Below are positions 12,640-23,705 of a DNA stretch of 64,000 bases, in pieces. The translations under genes were made by a program, and so were the position numbers. Every line of letters starts with the position of its first letter. Within the stretch, counting starts at the first letter, position 1. Source of the stretch: Pomphorhynchus laevis (Eukaryota; Acanthocephala; Palaeacanthocephala; Echinorhynchida; Pomphorhynchidae); contig WNNJ02003003.1 in assembly GCA_012934845.2 (NCBI GenBank), positions 1-64,000 of the forward strand, written 5' to 3'. The notes under the pieces were generated by a model. It made no database searches. It was given only the letters and a program-made list of their open reading frames with translations, and had not been told where the DNA came from.

Positions 12640-13360
12640 CCTTACGTCTGGTATTGTTTGCGTAAGCAGTGGCTTCACAGAACAGCACATGTGATATCGT
12701 TCTTCAGCTTACTAAGGTTGCTAAACAAGCAACACGCTGGTATTCAGCTGAAGCACAATACACTAGCAAAAGCTCTCTAGCTACAAAGCACGAGCAAAAC
12801 TCTAGCGCAGATGCTAAGATTCGTCACTCCACATTTAGTAGTTATACGAATTGAAAACTACTGGTGACGTTGTATTAATAAGAAAGAATTTCAATACAAC
12901 TTTTTTTATGGACACAAAAATGATTATGCAGTAAAACATTTGAGTATTACTACCCAAAAGTATTCCTAGCTGCAAATGACATTATCTTAATGAGGCTTAT
13001 ATTTACCGATATAAATTTATATAAAATTGTGAAATAGGTAAAGACATGGTTTATGATATCGCTTGCGTTTCGAATAATGTTTTGTGAATATGAAATGCCT
13101 ATAAAATATGTACATTTTTATGGGTACATTTAAAACAGGATTGAACGTATGATATTGTTGGTTTTCATTGACGATATGTTATTTCTAACTATTTATATTA
13201 GCAATATTAATATGGACTGTTTACTAATTGGTTTTTGTTATTAATTAGTGGAGAGAGCGAAGAAAAAATATAATGAACAGCTGGAGAATCAAAATTTTTA
13301 TTGTAGCAAAATCGAAAAGGGTTATTCAATTTTTCAAACACAACTGTCTTCATCATCAGG
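12640..13360. other. intergenic, nothing recognised
   Basis: Short open frames at 12669-12854 and 13248-13457 have no recognisable domain, and the second overlaps the repeat that follows. I do not call them genes. Confidence 0.4.
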
Positions 13361-13368
13361 AATTGTAT

Positions 13369-14400
13369 CAATAGCCGTTAAACTGCATTTTTATAACATT
13401 TCAGGAAATAACAGCTACACATCAGTTAGTTCAAAGAACAAAATAATAATACACTGAGCAGAAACGAGTATGCATTACAATCAAAAAATATATTAAACAA
13501 TTAAACATAATAGAATTGAAATTTCAGAGATAATAAAATCATCTACAAAAAAATACCAACAAAACAAAAACAATCAGTAATTCGCAATTCATTGAAATTA
13601 AAAGAAAACATTTAATACAAACTAAACAATTAAACATAATAGAATTGAAATTTCAGAGATAATAAAATAAATAACAAATAAATTTATATTTAATCAGAAT
13701 AAGACATTATAATAACCAAAATACAAGAAGACAATCACTGCAAAGCATATAATAATGTAAGCATAAATCAAAATATCAAGTGTTACCCTCTAAACATATA
13801 TGCCCATAAGATTTAATCAATAATGACTCCGAGGCAACCCTAGCTTTGAAATGAGGTTGAACCAACTTAATCTTTGCAAAGACAATGTCCAGGCAGAGAC
13901 CAATCTTCCTAACATGTTTGCAATGACACGTTTAACTATTCATGGGTGTGCACATCTGCGTGTTTAAGAAGCCTCTCTCGTAAATGTCGACGAGTCTGTC
14001 CAACATATTTTCTCACCTGGGGATCAAAGGATGCTGTAAACTATACCAATAGCCGTTAAATATCAATAGCCATTAAACTTTATTCATTTTTATAACATTC
14101 CAGGAAATAACAGCTACACATTGATTAATTCAAAGAACAAAATAATAATACACTGAGCAGAAACGAGTATCTATATCTACCAATCCCCTAATTACTTGTC
14201 AATATATATATAAACCAACAAAAGAACAATTAGTAATTCAATGAATAATTGCATACACGAGCGAGTATCATCATTTGGAATCAAAAGAGAACATTTGATA
14301 TCATAATAAATTCATTGTAATCAAAAGAGAACATTTGATAAAAATTTAACAATTAAACATAATAGAATTGAAATTGCAGAGACAATAAAATCAACTGCAA
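13369..14400 (-). mobile_element. Penelope-like element relic with GIY-YIG domain
   Basis: On the minus strand, about 14040 to 13780, frames read KYVGQTRRHLRERLLKHA and then ARVASESLLIKSYG. These are the Y-x-G-x-T...R...H and E/N parts of the GIY-YIG endonuclease found at the C-terminus of canonical Penelope-like elements. A direct repeat of about 105-125 bp (13369-13471 and 14047-14171) flanks it, like the terminal repeats these elements often carry. A further motif (TAATAGAATTGAAATT) recurs at about 13510, 13630 and 14350. No reverse transcriptase remains. The element is broken and old. Confidence 0.7.
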
Positions 14401-14449
14401 ATAAATTTAAATTAGATCAAAATAATATAAATAAATAATAAATATAATT

Positions 14450-15776
14450 TTAATATTATTTCAATAATGGAACATAAACATTCATGTTTAAGAAATTATT
14501 ATAATAATATTAACTGTGAACATGGTTGTGTTTGAAAATTTGAATAAACCTTGTTCGATTTTGCTAAAATAAGATTTTTGATTGTCAGGCTGTTTTTCAT
14601 TTAATTTTTGGGACAATAATGCCAAAATTAAAGTTGACGTTTATTTTAATCAAGGTTAACTAATTAAAATTATTTGTTAATAAATCAAAAATTAAGGTTA
14701 AAATTAACATGGGTTAAGCGGATGCAATTTATTTGTTTCAACGATATTGCTTCCAGCAATATCAATACTTTAAATCACGCGTGGGCAAGCTTGGACAGTC
14801 ATGTTTTCACCCTAATCTTACTTTAGAGGCCGGATTAAGTAAAATAAACTGGATATATCTGTATATATCAGCTGCAGCTGAACCAGCTCTGCGGGTCTGT
14901 AATTGCCATATGTGCTTTACATCGTTAGAATTTATGTAAATTTTTAAAAATTAACTAATTCGAACATAAAAATGTCAAGACGAGAAAAAAGTTAATGCTA
15001 AAATCACAATTCTAACGTGAAAATTATTAGTCGTAGAATGTTAAACAGCAGTACTGTCTAGCCAGATCTGTATCTTAAGAAATATAAACTTCTTTGACCA
15101 CATGTTTTCTACTCTCACTGAATACAACATTGTATTGCAGATATGAAAATCTCATATGAAAATATCATATTGTGTCAAAAAGAATTAGAAGTCTCATTGT
15201 TCTGAAAGAAGCTTTATGTATCTTTTTGCTGCAAATATATTAATTAGCTATTATTAATTAATTAATAATAGTTAATTAATAATAATAATTAATATTATTA
15301 ATTAATTAATAATATATATTAATTAATTATTATTTATCTTGCATGTATTTAACTTGCATTTATCTCGAGGTTATTAGCATAAATTACCATTTAATGATTA
15401 AATAAAATAATTAATTTAATCAATTAAATCAATAATAAATTAATAATTATTTAAAATAAATTAATAATTAAATCATTAATGATTAAACATGACATATACA
15501 TGACACATTATTTTTAATTTTTAGTACTTGTAAATAACTTTTTAAAAATTGCAAATTTATAAAGACAAAAAAAGAAATTTAAATTAATTATAAAGCCAGT
15601 GAAGCTACAGATGTAAAATAAGCAAAGGAAATGTAATTTACATTACAGGATGTAATTTTGTAGTTTGTTAAATATATTTAGAAAATTCAATGTATTTAGA
15701 CATTTTCTTGAAATTTAAAGAAATTCCTTTAGAAAGTAACACAAAATTTAAAGAAAAATATTCTCAAAGTATCAAT
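14450..15776. other. intergenic AT-rich stretch
   Basis: Nothing coding was recognised. Bases 15240-15330 are an almost pure TTAATTAATAATA run with palindromic structure, and 15400-15480 are similar. The right end is probably the 3' UTR of the minus-strand gene that follows. Confidence 0.5.
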
Positions 15777-15954
15777 TCAATGTTCATTCATGTACTTTGG
15801 ATATGTATCATCTTCATTCTGATCAGTGCCTAATTGTCCGGTAAGCGTCCAATTACGTTTTTTCAAATACCACATGGTCGTTCCAATAACGACCAATGTG
15901 AGACTTACGGCAACCGCGGCAAGGGCAGCATTTCGTTGATTCATTCTAGCTAAT
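15777..15954 (-). CDS. small single-pass membrane protein (55 aa from the ATG), terminal exon
   Basis: Read on the minus strand, the ATG is at 15944-15942 and the TGA at 15779-15777. The protein starts MNQRNAALAAVAVSL, has one hydrophobic segment at about residues 7-26, then WYLKKRNW (positive residues just after the membrane), and a polar acidic tail (DQNEDDTYPKYMNEH). A good acceptor (CTTTCCAG) sits 10 bases before the ATG, so this is either a complete small protein behind a non-coding first exon or the last exon of a longer one: the frame stays open to the acceptor (LAR before Met). GC is higher than in the flanks. I do not recognise the family. Size and topology recall small integral membrane proteins; the N-out or N-in orientation cannot be decided firmly. 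Confidence 0.6.
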
Positions 15955-17500
15955 CTGGAAAGTACAACGAAATTACCAAATAAATAGTAATAAATTATTT
16001 TAATTATAACGTCCTGCTAAATAAATAAACAAATTAATCATTAAATTATATTTTAAAATTATCTTATTTAACTATAAATCGTCATCGTTTGTTAGAAAAC
16101 CGAATCTCTTCGGTACTGGGATCTTTTGTATAAAGTCTCTTCTATAATTATAAATTTGAGATTTTAGAAAAACCCCGCATGTAAAAAAGTAGATTGTGAA
16201 AGCGTGCCAAGCTTATCAAAGCTATCTTTACATCTTCTAGATTCAATTTATCATTTTATTAACCCCCTAAAATACGCAACCATTTTTTGGAATTGTCTCC
16301 GATGTTACACGACAAAAATTAGGACATCATCTTCTTATAAGCGCATGAGATAAATTACAAGCGGCACCACTGCAGCAATGGTCACTATTGACACCTTCCG
16401 TTGTATCATACAGATATAGATATGTAATATTCGCAGATATCGCAGGGAAATCACCATTCCTAAGAATACTCGGCTTCAAGACTCGAAACTAAATTTTTCG
16501 CGATGTTGTGGTTATTCATTTTTGGACTGAGAAACTGGCAACAATTGATTTTCGAGACGAACTTGAAATTTCATCTCACACCACTTCGGGCTTCAATAAT
16601 ATCCTGCGAAAAATATGCGCTCATCGCCTTTTGAAAACTCACTGAAATTGTCGGAACTCGACTGACTGTAGATATCGACGAGACAATTATTTCCCGTCGC
16701 GAAAGTAATAAAGGGTAAATCAATTCACAACAATTGATGTTTGGCGGTATTTACAGGGAAACGAAGAAAATATGTATGCATGCAGTGACCGATAGGTCGA
16801 AAGAAACATTAGATAATGTAATATGTGCTTCAGCAGTACCACGATCCATAAAAATCTCTGACATGTGATCATAGTACAACGGAATTGAGAAAATTCTGGA
16901 CATGCAATATACTTACGGAACTGTCAATCAAAATCAAAATTACGTGAATCCTACGACGGGTGAGCATTCACAGATAATTGAGCCACTTTGGCAAACTTAA
17001 ACAAACGTGAATATTTCACTCATCGTGTCATGGTTGTCAGTTATCTGTCAGGTCATGTGGCGTATGAAATTTCGGGGTTTAAACCTGCTTGACAAAATAT
17101 TACTTGGCATTTCTGAATTCGATTCTCTTGTACAAAATTCTAGATTTAAATTATAAAGAATTAAAAAAATCTTCTTTTTAAGCAGTTGCGCTAAGGCTTT
17201 CTACAAAAGATTCAAATACACTGTGAATTCCTAACCCCGTATCACAGCGTATCGTAAACCTCTTGTGTAAAATTCTAAATATAAATTCTAATTTGATTTT
17301 TCGTTTTTAAAAATTTTTAGGAACATTTTCTTCTTTTTAAGCGGGGTTTTCGAGATCTACGAAAGATCACAATATTCAGTTTACCTGGACCCGTACTTAT
17401 CAGTATAGAACGGTTGGAAATATTTTCAAATTTAATTTACCAGGATGCCTTTTAATCTCAACAATATTATGATAATGCAATGTAATTATCAATCTAATAA
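15955..17500 (-). other. probable upstream region of the small membrane protein gene
   Basis: Bases 16380-17100 have noticeably higher GC than the surrounding A/T-rich DNA, as expected of a 5' UTR, first exon or promoter, but no open frame stands out on either strand. This is inference from position and composition only. Confidence 0.35.
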
Positions 17501-17505
17501 GTCTT

Positions 17506-18290
17506 TTGCCTCATCGATCATCCCCATAGTACACAATCTCACTTTCTTAGGCTTCCATTTCGATGATTACCTTTCCCTTAAACCTTTCGTCCGTAACAAG
17601 GTCCGCTCGTCTAACTTAATTCTCCGTGACATCCGCTGTATCCGCCATCTTATCGACTCCCGTTCCTACATGTATCTTCTTTCATCGTTTCTTTTCCCTA
17701 AACTCGATTACTGCCTCAGCCTTATCGCCAATTCTCCAAAATCCATCATCATACCACTACAACGCATAATCAACACCGCCGTTCGAGTGCTCTTTCGTAT
17801 CCGTCGCTTCGACCACACATCCACATATTTTGCTCAACTCTCCTGGCCTTCCATTCACATCCGATGACCACATATCCACATATTTTGCCTAACTCTCCTG
17901 GCCCACAATCCACATCTGCATACAACTCCGCCTTTTCGTAACTTTTCGTCTCATCGCTGTCGGCTCCCCATCGTTCATCAACCTTTCCTTCTTGGACGGC
18001 ACTCGTCCCGCCTCTCTATCACTGCGTTCCCGTATTTCCCTCTTACTCTACGTTCCAAATTACTCTAACAACTACGGTCTCCGATGCTTCCTTGTCGCAG
18101 CCCCACTCGCCTGTAATCAGCTCCCACTCAACGTCCGCCGCGCTTCATTCTTTATTGCATTCAAATGCCGCCTCCGTACCCACCTCCTCGAAACATGATT
18201 TAGATTTTTTAGATTTTTTGTTTTTTTTTATGGTCATGTAAGCGTGCACCGGCACGAATTTGCCACGTAAAAAATAAATCCTTTTATATC
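17506..18290 (+). mobile_element. CR1-like LINE, 3' fragment
   Basis: It matches the last third of the copies at 27.7-28.4 and 54.6-55.3 kb (NLTFLGFHFDDYLSLKPFVR, NTAVRVLFRIRRFDHTSTYF, then AAPLACNQLPLNVRRA). It ends with the family tail GTCATGTAAGCGTGC...GGCACGAATTTGCCACG. A 55-bp tandem duplication near 17821-17930 breaks the frame. Truncated 5'. Confidence 0.9.
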
Positions 18291-19260
18291 GAGACCATCA
18301 TTGTGCAATCAACATTAAAGTAATGTGATTGATACAGAAGTAATGTGATATAAAGCAGTAGCAATGTAAGATTTTAATCTGGCGTGCATCAGTCGAAGAT
18401 GGTTGTGAGCCTTGAACCGAAAACTGAATAAAGCTTTTTGGAAGTCGCACTGTGACAACAAAATATTTGTCGTTTAACATGATTGATACAAAGAGAGCAC
18501 ACATTCAAATGCCGCCTCTGTACCCACCTCCTCGAAACATGATGTAGATTTTTAGATTTTTTGTTTCTTATGGTCATGTAAGCGTGCACCGGCACGAAAT
18601 TGCCACGTAAAATATAAATCCTTTTTTACCAAGACCATGGAGTTTTCCCTGTGAATGGCTGCATTTCTAATGAATTACATTCTAATGTAATTCAGTGATC
18701 AGGAGAAAAAGGCACATCAATTTTTCATTTATGGTACACAGACGACGGATGGTGTGTCGGACAATGGATGACATTGAGAACTGTAATTGCAAATTGTCTC
18801 GAAGTAAGGATTTTTAATGAATATGCAAACGTGTGAATTAATAGTTCATCCGTCGTAATGATAGTCCATCCTGTTAAGAAAATAATTTTGTGTAGATCTT
18901 GTCAAAGAAAAATAATGATATTGGATACGTAAATGGTTTATAGTGTTTGGTCTAGTAATCTTAGCAATATCTTGATCTTGTTAAGGAAAGAACATAAAAT
19001 ATAATTTTATAATTATAAGATTATTTTATTATAGCAATCCTCTTTTCTTTTCCGTTAAAGGTATTTTATTTCAAGTCTATATTTTATATAGCTCGTGACT
19101 GATAGAAGACTCGGTCATAAGGTCATTTGAAATCAAATTTATTAACATCAATTGAAATACCTAATAGCCAAAAAACAGTATAAAACAGTATTTATCGCAG
19201 GAATGATTAGATTAATAATTTTAAAAATATTTTCATTTTGTTTTTTTAATCACATATAAT
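18291..19260. other. intergenic with a second LINE tail
   Basis: Bases 18291-18504 and 18633-19260 hold nothing I recognise. The tail copy at 18505-18632 is listed separately. Confidence 0.4.
18505..18632 (+). mobile_element. extra copy of the CR1-like 3' terminus
   Basis: It repeats the last ~130 bases of the preceding fragment (ATTCAAATGCCGCCTC...CTCCTCGAAACATGAT, stem-loop GCGTGC...GCACG, TTGCCACGTAAAA). It is either an extremely short 5'-truncated insertion or a duplication of the end of the neighbour 340 bp away. Confidence 0.85.
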
Positions 19261-19261
19261 A

Positions 19262-21102
19262 ATACAAATTTATTTAATGTGGCAAATGCGTACAGGCTGT
19301 ACGCTTACAAGTCCACAAACAAATAATGAGAAAGTCAAGCAGATAAATTGTTCAGATGGGATCGGATTTGTCGTTTGAAGCACTGCAGGGAAGTTGATTG
19401 GCGTATATGAATGGGCAGATGATTCCACGATAGAGGAGCAGCCACCAGGAAGGAGCGGAGTCCAAAGGAGGTAGAGTAGTTTGGGACATGTAAAAGAAGG
19501 GAATTACAGGAACGCAAGGAGCAGTAAACAGGACGAGAATTATCAAGAAAAGGAAGGTTGAGAAATGAAGGGGTATGAAAAGTTACAAGGCGGAAAGCAA
19601 CGATAAGAAGACGAATTTGAACACGACAATAAATTGTAGGCAAATCGAGAGAAGCAAGATGGTAGGATGTGTGATCAAAACGACGAAGACGGAGGAGAAT
19701 TCGGACAGCTGCGTTGACGATGCGTTGTAGGGGAAGAAGAGTGGATTTAGGTGAGTTGGAAAATAGACTAAGACAGTAATCAAGTCTAGAAAAAAGGAGA
19801 GAAGATATGAGAGTCATACAAGAAGGGAAATCGATCAATCTACGAACTTGACGGAGGTTGCGGAGTATCAAGGTAGATGAGCGTACTTTATCTCTAACGA
19901 AAGGTTTAAGTGAAAGTCGGTTGTCAAAATGGAAGCCTAGGAAAACGAGATTATCAACGATAGGAAGAATTTTAGAATTTAATGATACGGAGGGAGGTTC
20001 GAAGCCGAGGCGTCGAGGTAGGATCCACATAATTTTGGATTTATCAGGATTCAGAGAAAGGCGAAGGGAAGAAAGATGATTGGAAATTGAGACAAGGCAG
20101 TCGGAAGCAGAAACACTAAGATCGCGAATACGATAAACAGGTGCATGAGCATAGATGAGAATGTCATCAGCATATTGCATAACATGGAAGTTAAATTTAT
20201 GAGAAATCGAAGACAAATCACCAAGAAGAAGAGAGAAAAGTATAGGGCCTAATACGGAGCCTTGCGGAACACCGGACGGAATAAACGAAGGATGGGAGAG
20301 AGAAGAGTTAGAGTATACGCGAAATGTACGGTTTGATAGATATGAAGAAAACCATGATACAGTGGGTAAAGAGAAGCCATAATCATGACGAAGGCGATGG
20401 AGAAGAATCGAGTGATCGACGATGTCAAAAGCAGACGATAGATCAAGAGAAACTATGACACTACATAATTTATGATCGCGCAATATGAGTAAGTCGTTAT
20501 AAACTTTAAGACATGCAATTTCGGTAGAGTAATTAGAGCGAAAAGCGGCTTGGAAGGGAGGAAATAAGTTAGAGGAATAGAGATATGTATTAACTTGCTT
20601 AAGAACGAGACGCTCAAGGAGTTTAGAGAGGGTTGGGAGAAGTGAGATTGGACGGTACGAAGATGGTAGTGAAGAGTCGAGAGATTGCTTTTTGATGATA
20701 GGACGAACAGTGGCGCATTTCCAGATGGAAGGAAATGTACAGCTACGGATGGACGAGTTGAACAATGTGGTTAGGAAGGGTAAGATAAAAGTGCAGATAT
20801 TTTTAAGTAAGTGAGTGGGAATTGGGTCAGAAGGAGAGGTTTTATTAGGTAATGACAGCAGAACCGAAGAAACTTCATCAGACGAAACGGGAAGAAGGTG
20901 GAATAGTTCTGGGAGGGAATTATTTAAAGATAAGAGTGGGTACAAGGGGGCTATGGGTAGTAGGGAAAGTAAATTAGATAGCTTAGTTTGTAGATAAGAA
21001 GAAAATTCATCAGGATTTATATTACAAGGGGTAGATGATCGTGAAAGAATTGAGTTTAAGATTTTCCAATGAGATTTCGAGTTGGAAGATGACTCGAGTT
21101 GA
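19262..21102 (-). mobile_element. CR1-like LINE, 5'-truncated, with open RT frame
   Basis: Minus-strand element. Its 3' tail (AATGTGGCAAATGCGTACAG...) is at 19276 and its 5' truncation point near 21102, where similarity to the neighbouring copy stops after SHWK...QLESSS. It lacks the endonuclease half but keeps an uninterrupted RT and C-terminus. It stands head-to-tail with the next copy, whose 3' end is only about 25 bp beyond the truncation point. Confidence 0.92.
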
Positions 21103-21188
21103 ATATAAGGCATCACTTGTGAAATAATAATGTATTTAAAGTGGCAAATGCGTGCCAACCGCAGGCTTACAAGTCCACTAACTAACAT
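19335..21188 (-). CDS. LINE reverse transcriptase, 617-aa open frame
   Basis: The RT motifs are in order: A, SLDLSSAFDIVDHSILLHRL; B, SGVPQGSVLGPILFSLLLGD; C, MQYADDILIY, with Y339-A-D-D at 20174-20163. The tail contains FLGFHFDNRLSLKPFVRDKV and ends RQIRSHLNNLSA. The first ~28 residues come from DNA outside the element, so the annotated Met is not the element's own start. No apurinic endonuclease domain is present. By itself the copy cannot be a full ORF2 but could supply an RT-like protein if transcribed. Confidence 0.85.
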   Translation of the reverse strand: MLVSGLVSLRLARICHFKYIIISQVMPYIQLESSSNSKSHWKILNSILSRSSTPCNINPDEFSSYLQTKLSNLLSLLPIAPLYPLLSLNNSLPELFHLLPVSSDEVSSVLLSLPNKTSPSDPIPTHLLKNICTFILPFLTTLFNSSIRSCTFPSIWKCATVRPIIKKQSLDSSLPSSYRPISLLPTLSKLLERLVLKQVNTYLYSSNLFPPFQAAFRSNYSTEIACLKVYNDLLILRDHKLCSVIVSLDLSSAFDIVDHSILLHRLRHDYGFSLPTVSWFSSYLSNRTFRVYSNSSLSHPSFIPSGVPQGSVLGPILFSLLLGDLSSISHKFNFHVMQYADDILIYAHAPVYRIRDLSVSASDCLVSISNHLSSLRLSLNPDKSKIMWILPRRLGFEPPSVSLNSKILPIVDNLVFLGFHFDNRLSLKPFVRDKVRSSTLILRNLRQVRRLIDFPSCMTLISSLLFSRLDYCLSLFSNSPKSTLLPLQRIVNAAVRILLRLRRFDHTSYHLASLDLPTIYCRVQIRLLIVAFRLVTFHTPSFLNLPFLDNSRPVYCSLRSCNSLLLHVPNYSTSFGLRSFLVAAPLSWNHLPIHIRQSTSLQCFKRQIRSHLNNLSA

Positions 21189-23700
21189 AAAACACGGAAA
21201 AATTCAAACAGATAAATTTAATAAATTGATTAAATGAGATCGGATTTGGCGTTTGAAAAACGGCATTGATGTTGATTGACCTATATGAATAGACATTATT
21301 TCACAAGAGAGGAGCAGCCACAAGGAAGGAAGGGAAGCCAAAAGAGGTAGAGTAGTTTGGGACATGTAAAAGAAGGGAATTACGGGAACGCAAAGAACAG
21401 TAATCAGGACTTCTGTTGTCGATAAAAGGAAGGTTGATAAATTAACGGGAAGGAAAAGATACAAGGCGGAAAGAAATGGGAAGACGAATTTGAAAACCAG
21501 AATAAATAGTAGGCAAATCGAGAGAACCAAGATGGTGGGATGTATGATCAAAACGACGAAGACTGAGAAGAATTCGGACGGCTGCGTTTACGATGCGTTG
21601 TAGTGGAAGAAGAGTGGGTTTAGGTGAGTTGGAAAATAGACTAAGACAGTAAACAAGTATTGAGGAAATAAGAGAAGATACGAAAGTCATACAAGGGAAA
21701 TCGATCAATCTACGAACTTGACGGAGGTTGCGGAGTATCAAGGTAGGTGAGCGTACTTTATCTTTAACGAAAGGTTCAAGTGAAAGTCTGTTATCAAAAT
21801 GGAAGCCTATGAAAACGAAATTGTCAACGATAGGAAGAATTGTAGAATTTAATAATACGAAGAAAATATCTAAGCTGGGGCATCGAGGAAAGATCTACAT
21901 TAATTTGGATTTATTATGATTCAGAGTAAGACGAAGAGAAGAAAGGTGATTGAAAATTAAGGCAAGGCAGTTAGAAGCAGAAACACTAAGATCGTGAATA
22001 CGATATACAGGTGTATGATAACAGATGAGAATGTCATTAGCATATTGCATAACATGGAAGTCAAATGTGTGAGAAATAGAAGAAAAATCACCGAGAAGAA
22101 GAGATAAAAGCAAAGGGCCTAATACGAAGCCTTGTGGTACACCGGATGGGAAGGAAGAAGCATGGGAAAGAGAAGAGTTAGAACACATGCGAAATGTACG
22201 GTTTGGTTGATATGAAGAAAACCAAACTACAGTGGGTAAAGAGAAGCCATAATCATGACGAAGACGATGGAGAAGAATCGAGTGATCGACGATGTCAAAG
22301 GCAGATGAGAGATCAAGAGAAACTATGACACTACATAATTTTTGATCGCGCGATATGAGTAAGTCGTTATAAACTTTAAGACATGCAATTTCAGGAGAGT
22401 GATTAGAGCGAAAAGCATCTTGGAAGGGAGGAAACAAGTTGGAGGACAATAGATATACATTAACTTGCTTGAAAAAAAGACGCTCAAGGAGTTTGGAGAG
22501 GGTTTGGGAAGGGAGATAGGACGGTACGAATATGGTAGTGAGGAATCGAGAGATTGTTTTCTGAGGAGAGGACGAACAGTGGCGCATCTCCAATAGCAAA
22601 GAAAAGGGCGACTACGGATAGACAAGTTGAACAATGTGGTTAGGAAGGTTGATATAGATGAACAGATATTTTTAAGCAAGTTAGAGGGAATTGGGTCAGT
22701 AGGAGGTTTTATTAGATAATGACAGAAGAACCGGAGAAACTTCATAAAGTGAAACGGGAAGGTGGAATAGCACTGGGAGGAAAGTATTCAAAGATAAGAG
22801 AGGATATAAGGGTCATATGGGTAGAAGAGAAAGTAAATTAGATAGCTTAGATTGTAGATAAGAAAATTCATAAGGATTTATGCTACAAGGGGTAGGTGAT
22901 CTTGAAAGAATTGAGTTAAAGATTTTCCAGTGAGATTTACAGTTGGAAGAAGACTCAAGTTGATTTCGCCAAAAGAGAATACGCTTAGTACGCATAAGAA
23001 TGAAATAGGAACGGTGAAGACAAAGATAGGAAGCACGGAGATTTGGAGTGGTATCTTTAAAGAATGTTTAAAAAACGATTAAGCACACGAATAGAGTGAC
23101 GGAGTCGACGCCAAAAGAGAATACGCTTAGTACGCATAAGAATGAAATAGGAACGGTGAAGACAAAGATAGGAAGCACGGAGATTTGGAGTGGTATGTTT
23201 GGAGAATGTTTAAAAAACGATTAAGCACACGAATAAAGTGACGGAGTCGACGCTTAGAAAGACAACAGTCGGAATCGAACGAGGGATCATGGCGCAAGCG
23301 CCTAAAACGTCGGGGTCGAATGGGCAGAAAGTGATTGAGGATTGACGTAAGTTCAGAATCAAACAGAATGCAGACATCATCGGAAGGAGTTAAGTGGAAG
23401 CAAAAAGAGTTAATAATTTAAGACAGAACAGAAAATTGGGATATCGAGAAGTTTCTAAGGTCAATTTGGAGTAGCTAATTTCGGAGGTGGAGAAGAAGGA
23501 TGGGGATAGGGACGAGTGAGAGTAAGAGTGACAAGGAAATGATCGGACCAACCAGGATCAGTAATTGACAAGGAGGTCTAGTCATTGAAGCAGTTGGGAA
23601 CATCAATATTGTCGAGATCACCGCCAAGAATATGAGTGGGGCTTGTTGAAAGTAATGTATAGTTAAAATCAGAGAAAAGATTAGTTAAAGTGAGAGTCAG
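21125..23700 (-). mobile_element. CR1-like LINE, degraded, near full ORF2 length
   Basis: Same family and strand as the previous copy, but broken into several frames: C-terminus about 21204-21740, RT about 21895-22600 (SLDLSSAFDIVDHS; QYANDI where YADD is expected), N-terminal RT 22323-22995, and an endonuclease remnant (SPTHILGGDLDNIDVPNCF) at about 23580-23680. The 3' stem-loop is weakened (GCCTGCGGTTGGCACGC on the sense strand). A 142-bp tandem duplication sits at 22967-23250. Confidence 0.88.
22967..23250. repeat. 142-bp tandem duplication inside the LINE
   Basis: The sequence starting CGCCAAAAGAGAATACGC at 22967 recurs at 23109 with an exact 142-bp offset and only a few mismatches. It ends where CGGAGTCGACGCTTAG resumes the normal element. 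Other copies have the segment once. Confidence 0.9.
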
Positions 23701-23705
23701 AGTCA

